A DNA stretch of 64,000 bases from Kribbella soli (GTDB lineage: Bacteria; Actinomycetota; Actinomycetes; Propionibacteriales; Kribbellaceae): positions 434,001-498,000 of the forward strand of contig NZ_SJJZ01000002.1 of the NCBI RefSeq assembly GCF_004331345.1, given 5' to 3'. Positions 9,213 through 18,474 of the stretch are shown here, in pieces. The position numbers and the translations under genes were made by a program. Below the pieces are notes generated by a model. The model was not told the DNA's origin and made no database searches. It saw only the letters and a list, made by a program, of their open reading frames with translations. Within the stretch, counting starts at the first letter, position 1, and each line of letters starts with the position of its first letter.

Positions 9213-10034
9213 TTAGAAGAAGAGGAACACCAGCACGGACGGGAGCAGCGCCAGCAACGACGCGGCCAGTACGACGCCGGGCGTGACGGCCTGGTCGATC
9301 CGCAGCGTCCGCAACGCCAGCGGGAGCGTGTACGCCGACGAGTTCTGGGCCACCAGCAACGGCAGCAGGTACTGGTCCCAGATCATCGTGAAACCGAACA
9401 CCCCGATCACGCCGAGCGCCGGCTTGCACAGCGGCAGGATGATCTGACCGAAGATCCGCAGCTCGCCGGCGCCGTCGATCCGGGCCGCCTCCTCGAGCTC
9501 GGGCGGCACGTCCTTCATGAACTCGGTCATCACCAGGATCGAGAACGCCCACGCGCCGAGCGGCACGATCATGCCGGCCAGCGTCCCCATCAGGTTGAGG
9601 TGCACCAGTGGCAGGTCGGCGAGCACCAGGGTCAGCGGCAGCGCGAGGATCTCCTCGGGCAGCATCATCGTGGCCAGGATCGCGACCATCACCAGCGTCA
9701 TCAGCGGGAACTTCTTGCGGGCCAGCGCGTAGCCGGCGAGGACCGAGACCGCCACCTGCAGCAGCAGCCCGAATCCGACCACGAAGAACGAGTTCAGCAA
9801 ATACCGCAGTACGCCGTGGTCGAACGCGATCCGGAAGTTGTCCAGGGTCGGTGTCTTCGGTACGACGCTGAGCTGCGTCGGATCCGACACGTGGTTGAAC
9901 GACCCCACTAGCAGCGCTAGCAACGGCCCCGCGAAGACCGTGAACAGCCCGGCGTAGATCACGAACTTCGCGATCCGGGCGCCGACGCCCTTGCTCTCGG
10001 TGAGTCCCAGCGCGGTCTCGGTGGCGGCACTCAT
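9213..10034 (-). CDS. Sugar ABC permease (MalG type), C-terminus cut by in-frame TAA
   Basis: Importer permease, 273 aa, with EAA loop (ELEEAARIDGAGELRIFG) and about six membrane segments. It ends ...LVFLFF at a TAA (9213-9215). The same frame continues after the TAA as RSFARGLTSGALKG and stops at 9168-9170, which is exactly the conserved MalG tail. The aligned codon in the permease at 669 is AAC, and CAA/CAG is usual in relatives, so a C-to-T nonsense change is likely. The protein loses about 15 residues; function may be reduced, restored by readthrough, or intact. The ATG start overlaps the upstream stop (ATGA). Confidence 0.85.
   Translation of the reverse strand: MSAATETALGLTESKGVGARIAKFVIYAGLFTVFAGPLLALLVGSFNHVSDPTQLSVVPKTPTLDNFRIAFDHGVLRYLLNSFFVVGFGLLLQVAVSVLAGYALARKKFPLMTLVMVAILATMMLPEEILALPLTLVLADLPLVHLNLMGTLAGMIVPLGAWAFSILVMTEFMKDVPPELEEAARIDGAGELRIFGQIILPLCKPALGVIGVFGFTMIWDQYLLPLLVAQNSSAYTLPLALRTLRIDQAVTPGVVLAASLLALLPSVLVFLFF
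9908..9921 (-). repeat. 14-bp GCTAGCRCTGCTAG site, copy 1
   Basis: Reads GCTAGCGCTGCTAG on the minus strand, inside the permease gene (codons for L-A-L-L, both leucines as rare CTA). One base differs from the other three copies in the window. Confidence 0.6.
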
Positions 10035-10975
10035 GCGGACCTCCTCCGTCGCAGCAGCTGGACGCACACGGTCAGGACGAGCGTGGCGGCGAACAGCAGC
10101 ACCGCACCGGCCGAGCCGACGCCGAGCCGGCTCTGCTCCAGCCCCAGCTTGTAGATCAGCGTCATCACGACCTCGGTCGAGCCGTTCGGCCCGCCGTTGG
10201 TCAGCAGGAACACCTCGGTGAACGTCCGGAACCCACGCACGGCCGCCAGCACGAACAAGATCGCGAACACCGGCCGGAGACCGGGCAGCGTCACATGCAG
10301 GATCCGCTTCCAGGTCGAGGCGCCGTCCACGGTGGCCGCCTCGTACAGCCCGCGGTCGATCCCCGCCAGCCCGGCCAGGAAGATCATCATGTCGTACGGC
10401 GCACCACGCCAGATCCCGGTCACCGCGATCGAGGCGAGCGACGTGTGCGGATCGTTGATGAACCCGGACGGACCGAGCCCGACCAGGCCGATCAGCTGGT
10501 TGATCAGACCGTCGCCGGTCGGGTGGTACATGATCCGCCACAGCTCGGCCACCACGGCGAGCGGTACGACGACCGGCAGGAAGGCCGCCGACCGGATGAA
10601 GGTCAGCTTGCGGGTCTGGCCCTCCACCAGCAGGGCCAGGCAGAAACCGAGCACCATCGACCCGAAGGTCTGGCCGACCGCGAGCACGACCGTGTTCCAC
10701 GCGGCGGACCGGAACCCCTCCGAGCTCAGGATCTCGGTGTAGTTCGCGCCGCCGACCCAGGTGTTGCCGAGGTACGGCCGGACTTCCTGTACCGACATGC
10801 CGATCGCCTGCGCCATCGGGATGAACTTGAAGTACACGAACAGCACCAGCGCCGGAGCCAGGAACAGCCACGGAACCCACCACTGCCCGCTCCTGCGAGA
10901 CCTTTGGAGCTGCCCGGTGGGCGCCGGCGCAGCGTGCGCCGGGACCGTCACCGGCGCCGCCTCCCGGACACTCAT
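10031..10975 (-). CDS. Sugar ABC permease (MalF type)
   Basis: A 314-aa permease, partner of the truncated one. It has a hydrophilic N-terminus of about 35 residues, then WVPWLFLAPALVLFVYF as first membrane segment, and the EAA loop GLYEAATVDGASTWKRILHV. ATGA overlaps occur at both ends (10972-10975 and 10031-10034), so the three transport genes are translationally coupled. The ATPase is missing from the locus; such importers often share a genome-wide MsiK-type ATPase in actinobacteria, which is an inference here. Confidence 0.9.
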   Translation of the reverse strand: MSVREAAPVTVPAHAAPAPTGQLQRSRRSGQWWVPWLFLAPALVLFVYFKFIPMAQAIGMSVQEVRPYLGNTWVGGANYTEILSSEGFRSAAWNTVVLAVGQTFGSMVLGFCLALLVEGQTRKLTFIRSAAFLPVVVPLAVVAELWRIMYHPTGDGLINQLIGLVGLGPSGFINDPHTSLASIAVTGIWRGAPYDMMIFLAGLAGIDRGLYEAATVDGASTWKRILHVTLPGLRPVFAILFVLAAVRGFRTFTEVFLLTNGGPNGSTEVVMTLIYKLGLEQSRLGVGSAGAVLLFAATLVLTVCVQLLRRRRSA

Positions 10976-12315
10976 GACGCGCTGATGCCCTGCTGGCTGA
11001 GCGTGTCGGTCAGCTTCTGGTCGAGCTTCTTCAGCTCTGCGTCGACGTCCAGGCCGCAGTCCGCGATCAAGGCGTTCACGGTATCCGCGGTGCTCTGCCG
11101 GACGGGTGTCCAGTTGGGGATCGAGGGGGCGTAGCGGCCGTGCTCGCGGTACACGTCGGCGTACAGCTTCCACCGCGGGTCGGGGCGGACCGTGGCGATG
11201 TCGACGGTCTTGTTCACCGGCAGCTGCACGATGAAGGCCTTCTCGCCTTCCATACCGATCTTCTGGCCCTCGGCCGAGATCGCGTAGCCGGCGAAGGCGT
11301 TCTGCCCGGCCTCGTTCTTGGAGCCGGCCATCAGGTAGACGCTGCCGCCCTCGGCGAGCACCGTCGAGTCCTTCGGGCCCTTCGGCATCGCGACGACGTC
11401 GTACTTGTCCTTGCCGAGCGAGGAGTCGAAGCGCGGCATCAGGTACGGACCGACGACGTACATCCCGGTCTTGCCGGCCTCGAAGGTCTCGTTGGTCGGC
11501 GGCGTGTCCATGGTCGCGGCGCCCGGCTGGATGACCTTGGAGGTGCAGGCGAGGTCGCGGAACCACCTGGTCGCGGCCACCGTCTCTGCGGTCGACATCG
11601 CGGGCTTGTACTTCCCGTCGGCCTGCTTGGCGATGAAGTCACCGCCGGCGGCCCAGAGGAAGTTCGAGAAGTACCACGAGGCGTATCCGCGCTTGGTCGA
11701 GGCGGGCACCGCCAGACCGTAGGTGTCGGCCTTGCCGTTGCCGTCCGGGTCCTGGGTGGTGAAGGCCTTCGCCAGGGCGACCATCTGGTCCCAGTTCGTC
11801 GGTGCGGTGAGGTTGACCTTCTTCAGCCAGTCCTTGCGGATCAGCAGCGCGGAGGCCTGCGCCGAGTACGGGACGCCGTACGTCTTGCCGTCAGTGGCAC
11901 GGGCGGCGGCCAGCGCCGGCTCGAGCAGCTGGTCGCTGCCCTTGATCGCGGACAGGTCGACCTCGCGGACGATCCCCTGGCTCACCATCGTGCCCAGCTG
12001 GGACGAGTCGTTCATGACGATGTCCGGCAGATCCTTCTGCGCCGCCCGCTGGGACAGCTTGGTCTCGAAGTCGTCGAAGATCGCCGTGACCTCGACCTTC
12101 TTGCCGGTCGCCGCCTCGAAGGCCGCGGCCAGCTTCTTCATCCCCTTCTCGCCGTCGCCACCGGGCGTCGTGCGGGCCCACAGCTCCAGCGGAGCCGACG
12201 GGTCCTGCTCGGCCTTGCCGGCACCGGCGCCGCCCGAACCGCAGGCGGCAAGCGTCAGGGCGATCCCCACCCCCGCGGCCACCGTCTTGAATGACCTAAT
12301 GATGGACACTGTCAT
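10972..12315 (-). CDS. Extracellular sugar-binding lipoprotein (ABC family 1)
   Basis: A 447-aa solute-binding protein that feeds the two permeases. The N-terminus is a lipoprotein signal ending in the lipobox LAAC (Cys near residue 25), so the mature protein is lipid-anchored outside the membrane. The start at 12315 was preferred over an in-frame ATG at 12330 because GGGGGAAG lies 5-6 nt upstream of it. Family 1 features include YGVPYSAQASALLIRKDWL and the FEAGKTGMYVVGPYL region. Operon context suggests binding of oligosaccharides released by the lyases. Confidence 0.92.
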   Translation of the reverse strand: MTVSIIRSFKTVAAGVGIALTLAACGSGGAGAGKAEQDPSAPLELWARTTPGGDGEKGMKKLAAAFEAATGKKVEVTAIFDDFETKLSQRAAQKDLPDIVMNDSSQLGTMVSQGIVREVDLSAIKGSDQLLEPALAAARATDGKTYGVPYSAQASALLIRKDWLKKVNLTAPTNWDQMVALAKAFTTQDPDGNGKADTYGLAVPASTKRGYASWYFSNFLWAAGGDFIAKQADGKYKPAMSTAETVAATRWFRDLACTSKVIQPGAATMDTPPTNETFEAGKTGMYVVGPYLMPRFDSSLGKDKYDVVAMPKGPKDSTVLAEGGSVYLMAGSKNEAGQNAFAGYAISAEGQKIGMEGEKAFIVQLPVNKTVDIATVRPDPRWKLYADVYREHGRYAPSIPNWTPVRQSTADTVNALIADCGLDVDAELKKLDQKLTDTLSQQGISAS

Positions 12316-12360
12316 GCCAACTTCCCCCACATTTGTACTTTTTGGGCCTCATTTCGTCGG

Positions 12361-12390
12361 AAGATAGCGCTTTCCAGGCAAACGAGTCAA
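12361..12390 (-). promoter_or_regulatory. Promoter of the polysaccharide-lyase operon with LacI-like operator
   Basis: On the minus strand TTGACT (12385-12390) and TATCTT (12361-12366) are separated by 18 bp, a good -35/-10 pair. It would give a leader of about 38 nt. GATAGCGCTTTC (12363-12374) overlaps the -10 and matches a GAAAGCGCTTTC LacI-type operator at 11 of 12 positions. The inverted repeat GAGTCA-A-TGACTC (12384-12396) covers the -35. Two inputs are therefore likely: a LacI-type repressor encoded elsewhere and the AraC regulator of the operon. Confidence 0.5.
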
Positions 12391-12424
12391 TGACTCATCG
12401 GATCGCTGGCTCGGGCGGGAGCGG

Positions 12425-13003
12425 CTAGGCCGGTACGACGGAGTTCACGAAGGCGCGTACTTCGTCGGCCGTCGGGCGGGTGCCCGTGCGGTCGGCGAAC
12501 ATCATGTGGGTCGACCCGATCAGCGTCAGGCCGAGTACGTCGGTGTTGGCGTCCGACCGAATGCGGCCGTAGGTCTGCTCGGCGGCAAGGTAGTCCCGGA
12601 TGGCCTGGCCGGCCTCACTGAGGATCGGCACACCAGTGGGCACGGCCTCCCGCAACCGCGCGCGCAGGCCATCGCGGGAGATTGTCAGGCTGACGATCGC
12701 GACGGCGACCGAGCCGAACAGGTCGGTCAGCATCGTGGTGAGGTTGTCGACGACACTCCCCTGCCCCGCGGCCTTCAGCAGCACTTCGGCCTGGTCGTCG
12801 AGGCGCCGGATCCGGTCGAGGACGAGCTCGGCGAGGAAGCCGTCGAAGTCCGTGAAGTGCTTGTGCAGCAGACCTTTCGCGCACCCGGCTTCGGTCGTCA
12901 CCGCGCGACTCGTGAGGGCCTCCGGACCGTCCCGGAGCAGGACCCGCTCGGCCGCGTCGAACAGCTGCTCCCGGGCATCCCGCATCGCCACGCCGGTAGG
13001 CAT
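12425..13003 (-). CDS. TetR-family regulator of the divergent methyltransferase
   Basis: A 192-aa repressor. Its N-terminal helix-turn-helix region is at about residues 8-55 (AREQLFDAAERVLLRDG ... AKGLLHKHFTDFDGFLAEL); the C-terminal ligand domain is not recognisable beyond TetR type. ATG 13003 is preferred over an upstream TTG at 13024 because AAGGGACGG lies about 7 nt before it. It is divergent from the methyltransferase gene, with two operator-like palindromes between them, so it probably represses the methyltransferase and perhaps itself. Confidence 0.85.
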   Translation of the reverse strand: MPTGVAMRDAREQLFDAAERVLLRDGPEALTSRAVTTEAGCAKGLLHKHFTDFDGFLAELVLDRIRRLDDQAEVLLKAAGQGSVVDNLTTMLTDLFGSVAVAIVSLTISRDGLRARLREAVPTGVPILSEAGQAIRDYLAAEQTYGRIRSDANTDVLGLTLIGSTHMMFADRTGTRPTADEVRAFVNSVVPA

Positions 13004-13015
13004 TCGCACCGTCCC

Positions 13016-13060
13016 TTGACACAAGTGGGCAACCGCCCACTATCGTGGGCACATGCCCAC
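13016..13060 (+). promoter_or_regulatory. Promoter with twin TetR operators, leaderless start
   Basis: TTGACA (13016-13021) and TATCGT (13041-13046) form a -35/-10 pair with a 19-bp spacer. One palindrome, GTGGGC-AACC-GCCCAC (13025-13040), fills the spacer. A second, GTGGGCA-CA-TGCCCAC (13045-13060), overlaps the -10 and the ATG at 13053. Their starts are 20 bp apart, about two helical turns, so two dimers could bind the same face. Only 6 nt separate the -10 from the ATG, which implies leaderless mRNA. Confidence 0.7.
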
Positions 13061-13862
13061 TCTACCGCCACCATCACCCTCCGGAACCGACCCGCATCAG
13101 CGACGGGACATGGCGGAGTCGTTCGGCGCCGATGCGGCGCTCTACGACCGTGCCAGGCCCCGCTACCCCGGTGCTCTGATCGAGGCGATTGTTGCCAAGG
13201 CCCCCGGAAAGGACTTCCTCGACGTCGGGTGTGGGACCGGGATCGTCGCGCGTCAACTGCAGGAAGCCGGGCGGCGGGTACTCGGGGTGGAGGTCGACGA
13301 GCGAATGGCGGCATACGCGCGCTCCACGGGCGTCGATGTCGAGGTCTCCCCCTTCGAGACCTGGGATGCGGCCGGCCGTACCTTCGATGCGCTCGTCGCC
13401 GGGATGACGTGGCACTGGATCGACCCCGCGGTCGGCGTCGCGAAGGCCGCCGACGTGCTCCGGCCCGGTGGGACGTTCGCTGTCTTCTGGTACGTCCTGC
13501 AGCCGCCGGCCGACCTCGGTGCCGCGTTCGCCGCGGTGCAGCGCGACGTACTGCCCGACAACCCGGCCGCTGCGCGGGCCGCCGCTTCGCCCCTCGGCGC
13601 GTACGAACACTTCCTCGATCGAACAGCCGACAGCTTGACCGACGCGTTCACCGATGTCTCGCGCGCAACGTTCCCCTGGTCGCGCACGTACACCCGCGAC
13701 GAGTGGCTCGACCAGCTCCGCACGAGCGGCATGGCCAAACCCCTCGCCAACGCCGGCAAACTCGACGCCGTACTCGAAGGCACCGGCGCAGCGATCGACG
13801 CCGTCGGCGGCAGCTTCACCCTCGACTCAACCGCCGTCACCTTCACCGCCACCCGGAGGTGA
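13053..13862 (+). CDS. SAM-dependent methyltransferase under TetR control
   Basis: A 269-aa class I methyltransferase. After a short variable N-terminus comes AESFGADAALYDRARPRYP, a substrate-cap motif seen in many Methyltransf_11 enzymes, then motif I FLDVGCGTGIVARQL (about residues 48-62), GVEVDERMAAYAR and the post-motif LRPGGTFAVFWY. The substrate is unknown; control by a dedicated TetR repressor suggests modification of a small toxic or signalling molecule. It starts at the first base of a probable leaderless transcript and is followed by a strong hairpin. Confidence 0.85.
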   Translation: MPTLPPPSPSGTDPHQRRDMAESFGADAALYDRARPRYPGALIEAIVAKAPGKDFLDVGCGTGIVARQLQEAGRRVLGVEVDERMAAYARSTGVDVEVSPFETWDAAGRTFDALVAGMTWHWIDPAVGVAKAADVLRPGGTFAVFWYVLQPPADLGAAFAAVQRDVLPDNPAAARAAASPLGAYEHFLDRTADSLTDAFTDVSRATFPWSRTYTRDEWLDQLRTSGMAKPLANAGKLDAVLEGTGAAIDAVGGSFTLDSTAVTFTATRR

Positions 13863-13864
13863 AC

Positions 13865-13896
13865 GTGCGCCCGGCCGGGGTGCTGGCCGGGCGCAC
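13865..13896 (+). terminator. Terminator-like hairpin after methyltransferase
   Basis: GTGCGCCCGGCC and GGCCGGGCGCAC form perfect 12-bp arms around an 8-nt loop, 2 bp after the stop codon. There is no clear T-run, which is common in GC-rich actinobacteria. Confidence 0.6.
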
Positions 13897-13911
13897 GGCA
13901 GGTGCGGATCG

Positions 13912-13988
13912 CCAGGCCATCACAATGTGCCGCCGGACACCGGCGTCGCGCTCAGCGGCGCGGTGGGCGTGCGATTGTGATGGCCTGG
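13912..13988. repeat. Long inverted repeat between convergent genes
   Basis: CCAGGCCATCACAAT (13912-13926) and its exact complement (13974-13988) are 15-bp arms around a 47-nt GC-rich loop. The right arm ends 6 bp before the stop of the convergent DUF5666 gene. It could be a bidirectional terminator for that operon or a small mobile palindromic element. Confidence 0.6.
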
Positions 13989-13994
13989 GGATCC

Positions 13995-14552
13995 TCAGCG
14001 TGCGGACGGAGTGGCGGACGGGTTGCGGAAGCCGCCGAAGGCGCCCTGGCGGACCGTGTTCGCGGTGATCGTGCCGTTGGCGTTCTGACCGCTGACGACG
14101 ACCTGCTCCCCCGCCTTCAGGTCCGCCGCGGTGCCCTTCGACGTGATCTCGTACGTCGTGTCGCCGGTGAGCTTGACCGTGACGTTGCCGGACTGGGTCT
14201 TCACGACCAGCTCGGAACTCGTCGCCGAGACGACCGTGCCGACCGTCCCGCCACCGCCCTGCGCGCCTCCGGGGCCCTGACCGGGCGCGTTCTGGCCGTA
14301 CCCGTTCTGGCCCCGGAACCCGCCGTACCCGCCGGCGCCGCGACCACCGGTCTGCGGCTGGTTCGACGAGCTGTCCGAGGCGAACGCCGCATGCAGCCCG
14401 GCGCCGCTGCCGAGGCCGATGGCGAGGACGACGATCCCGGTCAGGATCGCCGTGGCCAGCGGCAGGTTGAGGGTCTTCTTCGGCTTCAGCGCCGCGTCGA
14501 CCTCCTCGTCGGACCCGATCTGCGCGAACTCGTCGGGCGTCTGGTTGCTCAT
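13995..14552 (-). CDS. Membrane-anchored DUF5666-type protein
   Basis: A 185-aa protein: an acidic cytoplasmic N-terminus (about 35 residues), one membrane segment (LPLATAILTGIVVLAIGLG), a long Gly/Gln-rich linker and a C-terminal beta-rich domain (GTVVSATSSELVVKTQSGN ... GEQVVVSG) that resembles DUF5666. The exterior domain presumably binds or senses something in the envelope; function is unknown. It follows the MacB-type permease gene, 13 bp downstream, so it is probably a fourth component of that export operon. An in-frame ATG at 14585 is possible but would overlap the permease. Confidence 0.7.
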   Translation of the reverse strand: MSNQTPDEFAQIGSDEEVDAALKPKKTLNLPLATAILTGIVVLAIGLGSGAGLHAAFASDSSSNQPQTGGRGAGGYGGFRGQNGYGQNAPGQGPGGAQGGGGTVGTVVSATSSELVVKTQSGNVTVKLTGDTTYEITSKGTAADLKAGEQVVVSGQNANGTITANTVRQGAFGGFRNPSATPSAR

Positions 14553-14565
14553 CAGAAGGTGCCTC

Positions 14566-15797
14566 TCACTCGTGACGTAGTGCATCGATGGGACGGAGAC
14601 CGGCGGCTCGGTGCGCCGGCATGCTGCCGAAGAACAGGCCGACCGCCGCGGATACGCCGAGCGCGAGCCCGATCGACGACGGCACCAGCACCGGCTGCAC
14701 GCCGGCCAGCTGGAAGCGAGTGACGATCAGCGCGGCCCCGACCCCGACCGCGCCGCCGATCAGACTGAGCAGCGTCGCCTCGATCAGGAACTGGCCGAGG
14801 ATCGTCCGCCGCCGGGCGCCGAGCGCCTTGCGGATCCCGATCTCCCGGGTCCGTTCGGTGACCGTGACCAGCATGATGTTGGTGACGCCGATCCCGCCCA
14901 CGACCAGGCTGATCGCGGCCACGGTCGCGAGCAGGGCTGTGAACGTCGCCGCGGTGTCCTGGCTGGTCTGCAGGATCTGCGCCGAGTTCGTGATCCGGAA
15001 CGGCGAGGTCTCGGTGGCGGGAACCTTGTGGCGTGCGGTCAGCAGCTGCGTGACCTCGGACTGCGCGGTGTCGACGCGATCCTTGTCCACGGCCTGTACG
15101 ACGATCTGGCTGAGCGCGCCGTACCCTGCCTGGGTCGCGCGCAGCGTGCTGATCGGCACGATGGCGGTCGCGTTCGGGTCGTTGAACCCGGTGCTGTCCT
15201 TGCTCGCCAGCACCCCCCTGACGACGAAGTCCACGGCACCGAGCTTGATCGTCTGACCGACCGCGCTCGCCGGCCGCGTGAACAGCTCGGTAGCAGTCGT
15301 CTGTCCGAGCAGGATGACCCGCTGCGAGGTGTCGACATCCTGCTGCGTGAAGGACGCCCCGGTCCCGACCGGCGTGTTGGTGGCCGTCATGTACTCCGGC
15401 GTCGTACCGATCACCTGGTTCACCGTGTAGCTGGTGTCGCCGTTCGTCGCCGTCGCACCGCTGCTCGTCATCACCGGGGCGACCGCGGAGACGTCCGGCG
15501 CGAGCTGCTTGTCGGCCAGCGCGGCGGAGTCGTCGAGGGTCAGGCTGTACTGCTGGGCCGCCGGTCCGGCCTGGCCACGCTGGAAGCCGCCTCCGCCGCC
15601 GGTCGTGGAGACGGTGAGCAGGTTGGTGCCCATCGCCTCGAGCCGGGCCTGCACGGCCTTGCCGGAGCCGTTGCCCACAGCAACCAGGACGATGACCGCG
15701 CCGACGCCGATCGAGACGCCGAGGACGGTGAGGAGCGATCTGAGTTTGTTCGCGGTGAGGCCGCGGAGCGCGGCGCCCATCAGGTCGCGTGGGGACA

Positions 15798-15798
<1 letters not shown>
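14566..15798 (-). CDS. MacB/FtsX-type ABC permease
   Basis: A 410-aa permease: one N-terminal membrane segment (about residues 20-45), a large periplasm-equivalent MacB_PCD domain, then three C-terminal segments with the FtsX signature (VVGGIGVTNIMLVTVTERTREIGIRKALGAR). Such proteins are mechanotransmitters that move peptides or lipids outward rather than classic channels. The ATG shares one base with the upstream ATPase stop (TGATG). Together with the ATPase and fusion protein it forms a MacAB-like exporter; substrate unknown. Confidence 0.9.
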
Positions 15799-16479
<681 letters not shown>

Positions 16480-16490
<11 letters not shown>

Positions 16491-17847
16491 GGAAGCCTCC
16501 GGCGCCCGTTCCCTGGCCGACGCCCGCGCCCGGGAACTGGCCGCCGCCAGGCTGCTGCCCCTGCCGGCCCTGGCCGTTCTGGGTCCCGGTGCCGCCGATC
16601 GCGCCCTGCAGCAGCTCGATCTGGTCGCCCTCGTTCAGGCCCGACGTGATCTGCGTGTAGCTGTCACCCCGTACGCCGACCTGCACCTCACGCGTCCCGC
16701 TGCCGTCGGCCATCGTGACCGTGTACGTCGTACCGCTGGTCGCGATCGACGTGCTCGGGACGTAGAGGGCGTTTACCGCCTTCGCGGTCTGGACCGTGAC
16801 GTTCGCAGTCTGGCCGATCCGGGCGTTGGCCGGCAGCTTGGCGAGGCTGAAGGTGGCCGAGTACGAGACCACGCCGTTGGTGGTGGTCGGGGTCGGCGAC
16901 ACGGTCGCCAGCGCGGCGGTGAGCGTCGTACCGGGCTCGGCGTTCAGGGTGACCGTCGCGGTCTGGCCGGCCTTGATCTTGATCGCATCGGCCTCGGCGA
17001 ACGCGGCCACCACCTGGAGCGCCTTCAGGTCGGCGATGTCCACGAAGCCGGTGCCGGAGGTGGTCGACGTACCAGAGGTCGAGGCTGAACCTTGACCTGA
17101 GGTCGAGCCTTGCCCGCTGCTGCCTGAACTGGAACTCGAATTCGAACTGGACCCGCCGGCCACCGAGCCGACCGCGCCGTTGACCGCCGTGATCGTGCCG
17201 GCGATCGGCGCCTTCAGCGTGGACGCGTCGACCGCGGCCTGGGCTGCCTCGACGTTCTGGTCGGACTGTTCCTTGTCCGCCTTCGCCTTCGCCAGGCTCG
17301 CCTCGGCGTTGCTGACGGCAACTTGCGGACTCTGACTCTGACCTTGACCTTGAGACTGCTGGGTCTGCTGTTGCTGGCCGTCGCTCGGGGTGGGTGTCGG
17401 CGAGGGCGAGGCGGAGGCTTCCTCGGCCTCCTCGAGGGCGTCCTCCGCGTCGCTGAGCGTCTCCTCGGCGGCGGTGACCGAGTTCGCGGACGCGATCTGG
17501 TTCTGCTGGGCGATCCGCAACTGCCGCTCGGCGGCGGACGGGTCGACCTTCGCGATCGCGGCACCCTTCGCCACCACCTGGCCGACCTTGACGAGTACCT
17601 GCGTCACCGTGCCGGACGTCTCGAACTGCGGGGACGCAGTCTGCGAGCTCTGCAGCGTGCCGCTGGAGCTGACGCTCGCGGTCACCTCACCACGCTGCAC
17701 GGTCACCGAGGGCCGGGTCGCGCTGGCGGCCGGCGGATCCTTCTTGAAGAACAGGAAGTAGGCGGTGACGGCGATGGCGAGCACGATGGCCACCAGGGCC
17801 ACGTTCACGAAACTGAGGCCACGGAGCTTGTGGCGGGGTAGCACCAT
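16480..17847 (-). CDS. MacA/HlyD-like membrane fusion protein
   Basis: A 455-aa periplasmic-adaptor-like protein, first gene of the exporter operon. It has one N-terminal membrane segment (about residues 12-32), a lipoyl/barrel-sandwich region, an alpha-helical hairpin (roughly 95-190) broken by a Ser/Pro/Gln-rich insert, a Ser/Gly-rich insert (about 220-255), a beta-barrel domain and a Gly/Gln-rich tail. The start at 17847 was chosen because the upstream frame has no signal or homology. In Gram-positives such proteins couple the permease to the cell wall zone. Confidence 0.85.
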
Positions 17848-18038
17848 GGACGCTGAGGCTAAGGTCGGTTGCTGAGGAGGAGATCCTCGATTCCTGGCAA
17901 CAGGCTGTGAACCAGGTATCGATTTGGTGCGTCGTACATCGGGCGGTCCACGACACACCGTGATCTGTGAACACTCGATGACAGCAGGTCACGACGTCGG
18001 TGTCAGGTGCGTACATATGGCTCGGACATGCCAAAATG

Positions 18039-18064
18039 GGAATGATCCGGGCTGGCCGACCGTT
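18039..18064 (+). promoter_or_regulatory. SigR/SigH-type stress promoter of rbpA
   Basis: GGAAT (18039-18043), 18 bp, then GTT (18062-18064): an exact match to the consensus of disulfide-stress sigma factors of the SigR/SigH group. It lies 29 bp before the rbpA ATG, which has GGAGG (18083-18087) 6 nt upstream. In Streptomyces coelicolor rbpA belongs to the SigR regulon, so the control appears conserved. Confidence 0.75.
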
Positions 18065-18093
18065 GGCTCGGATGACGATCTCGGAGGTTTGAC

Positions 18094-18465
18094 ATGTCTA
18101 ATCGCGTACTGCGTGGTTCGGGGCTGGGTGGGGTCAGCTTCGAGGATGACCGCGGTGTGGAGTTCGCGCCGCGCCAGATGATCACGTACGACTGCCCCCG
18201 CGGCCACGTGGTCGAGGTCACGATGGCGCACGACGCCGAGGTGCCCGCGATCTGGGAGTGCCCGCACTGCGGCAGCGAGGCCGCCCGGTCCACCGGTGAG
18301 AAGCCGGAGCCGAAGCAGGAGAAGCCGGCCCGTACGCACTGGGACATGCTGCGCGAGCGCCGGAGCATCTCGGAGCTGGAGGAGCTGCTGGCCGAGCGGG
18401 TCGAGCTGCTCCGCAAGGGCGAGATCGGCCCGGCGCACCTGCACCGGACCAAGCGCACGGCCTGA
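18094..18465 (+). CDS. rbpA: RNA polymerase-binding protein RbpA
   Basis: A 123-aa actinobacterial transcription factor that binds RNA polymerase and group I/II sigma factors and stabilises the open complex; it contributes to basal rifampicin tolerance. The N-terminal tail (MSNRVLRGSGLGG) and core are typical. Cys34, His38, Cys56 and Cys59 (DCPRGH ... WECPHCG) form the zinc site of the S. coelicolor type, which Mycobacterium RbpA lacks. The C-terminal sigma-interaction helix (THWDMLRERRSISELEELL) is intact. It stands alone between a stress promoter and a terminator. Confidence 0.96.
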   Translation: MSNRVLRGSGLGGVSFEDDRGVEFAPRQMITYDCPRGHVVEVTMAHDAEVPAIWECPHCGSEAARSTGEKPEPKQEKPARTHWDMLRERRSISELEELLAERVELLRKGEIGPAHLHRTKRTA

Positions 18466-18474
18466 TCCATCGGG

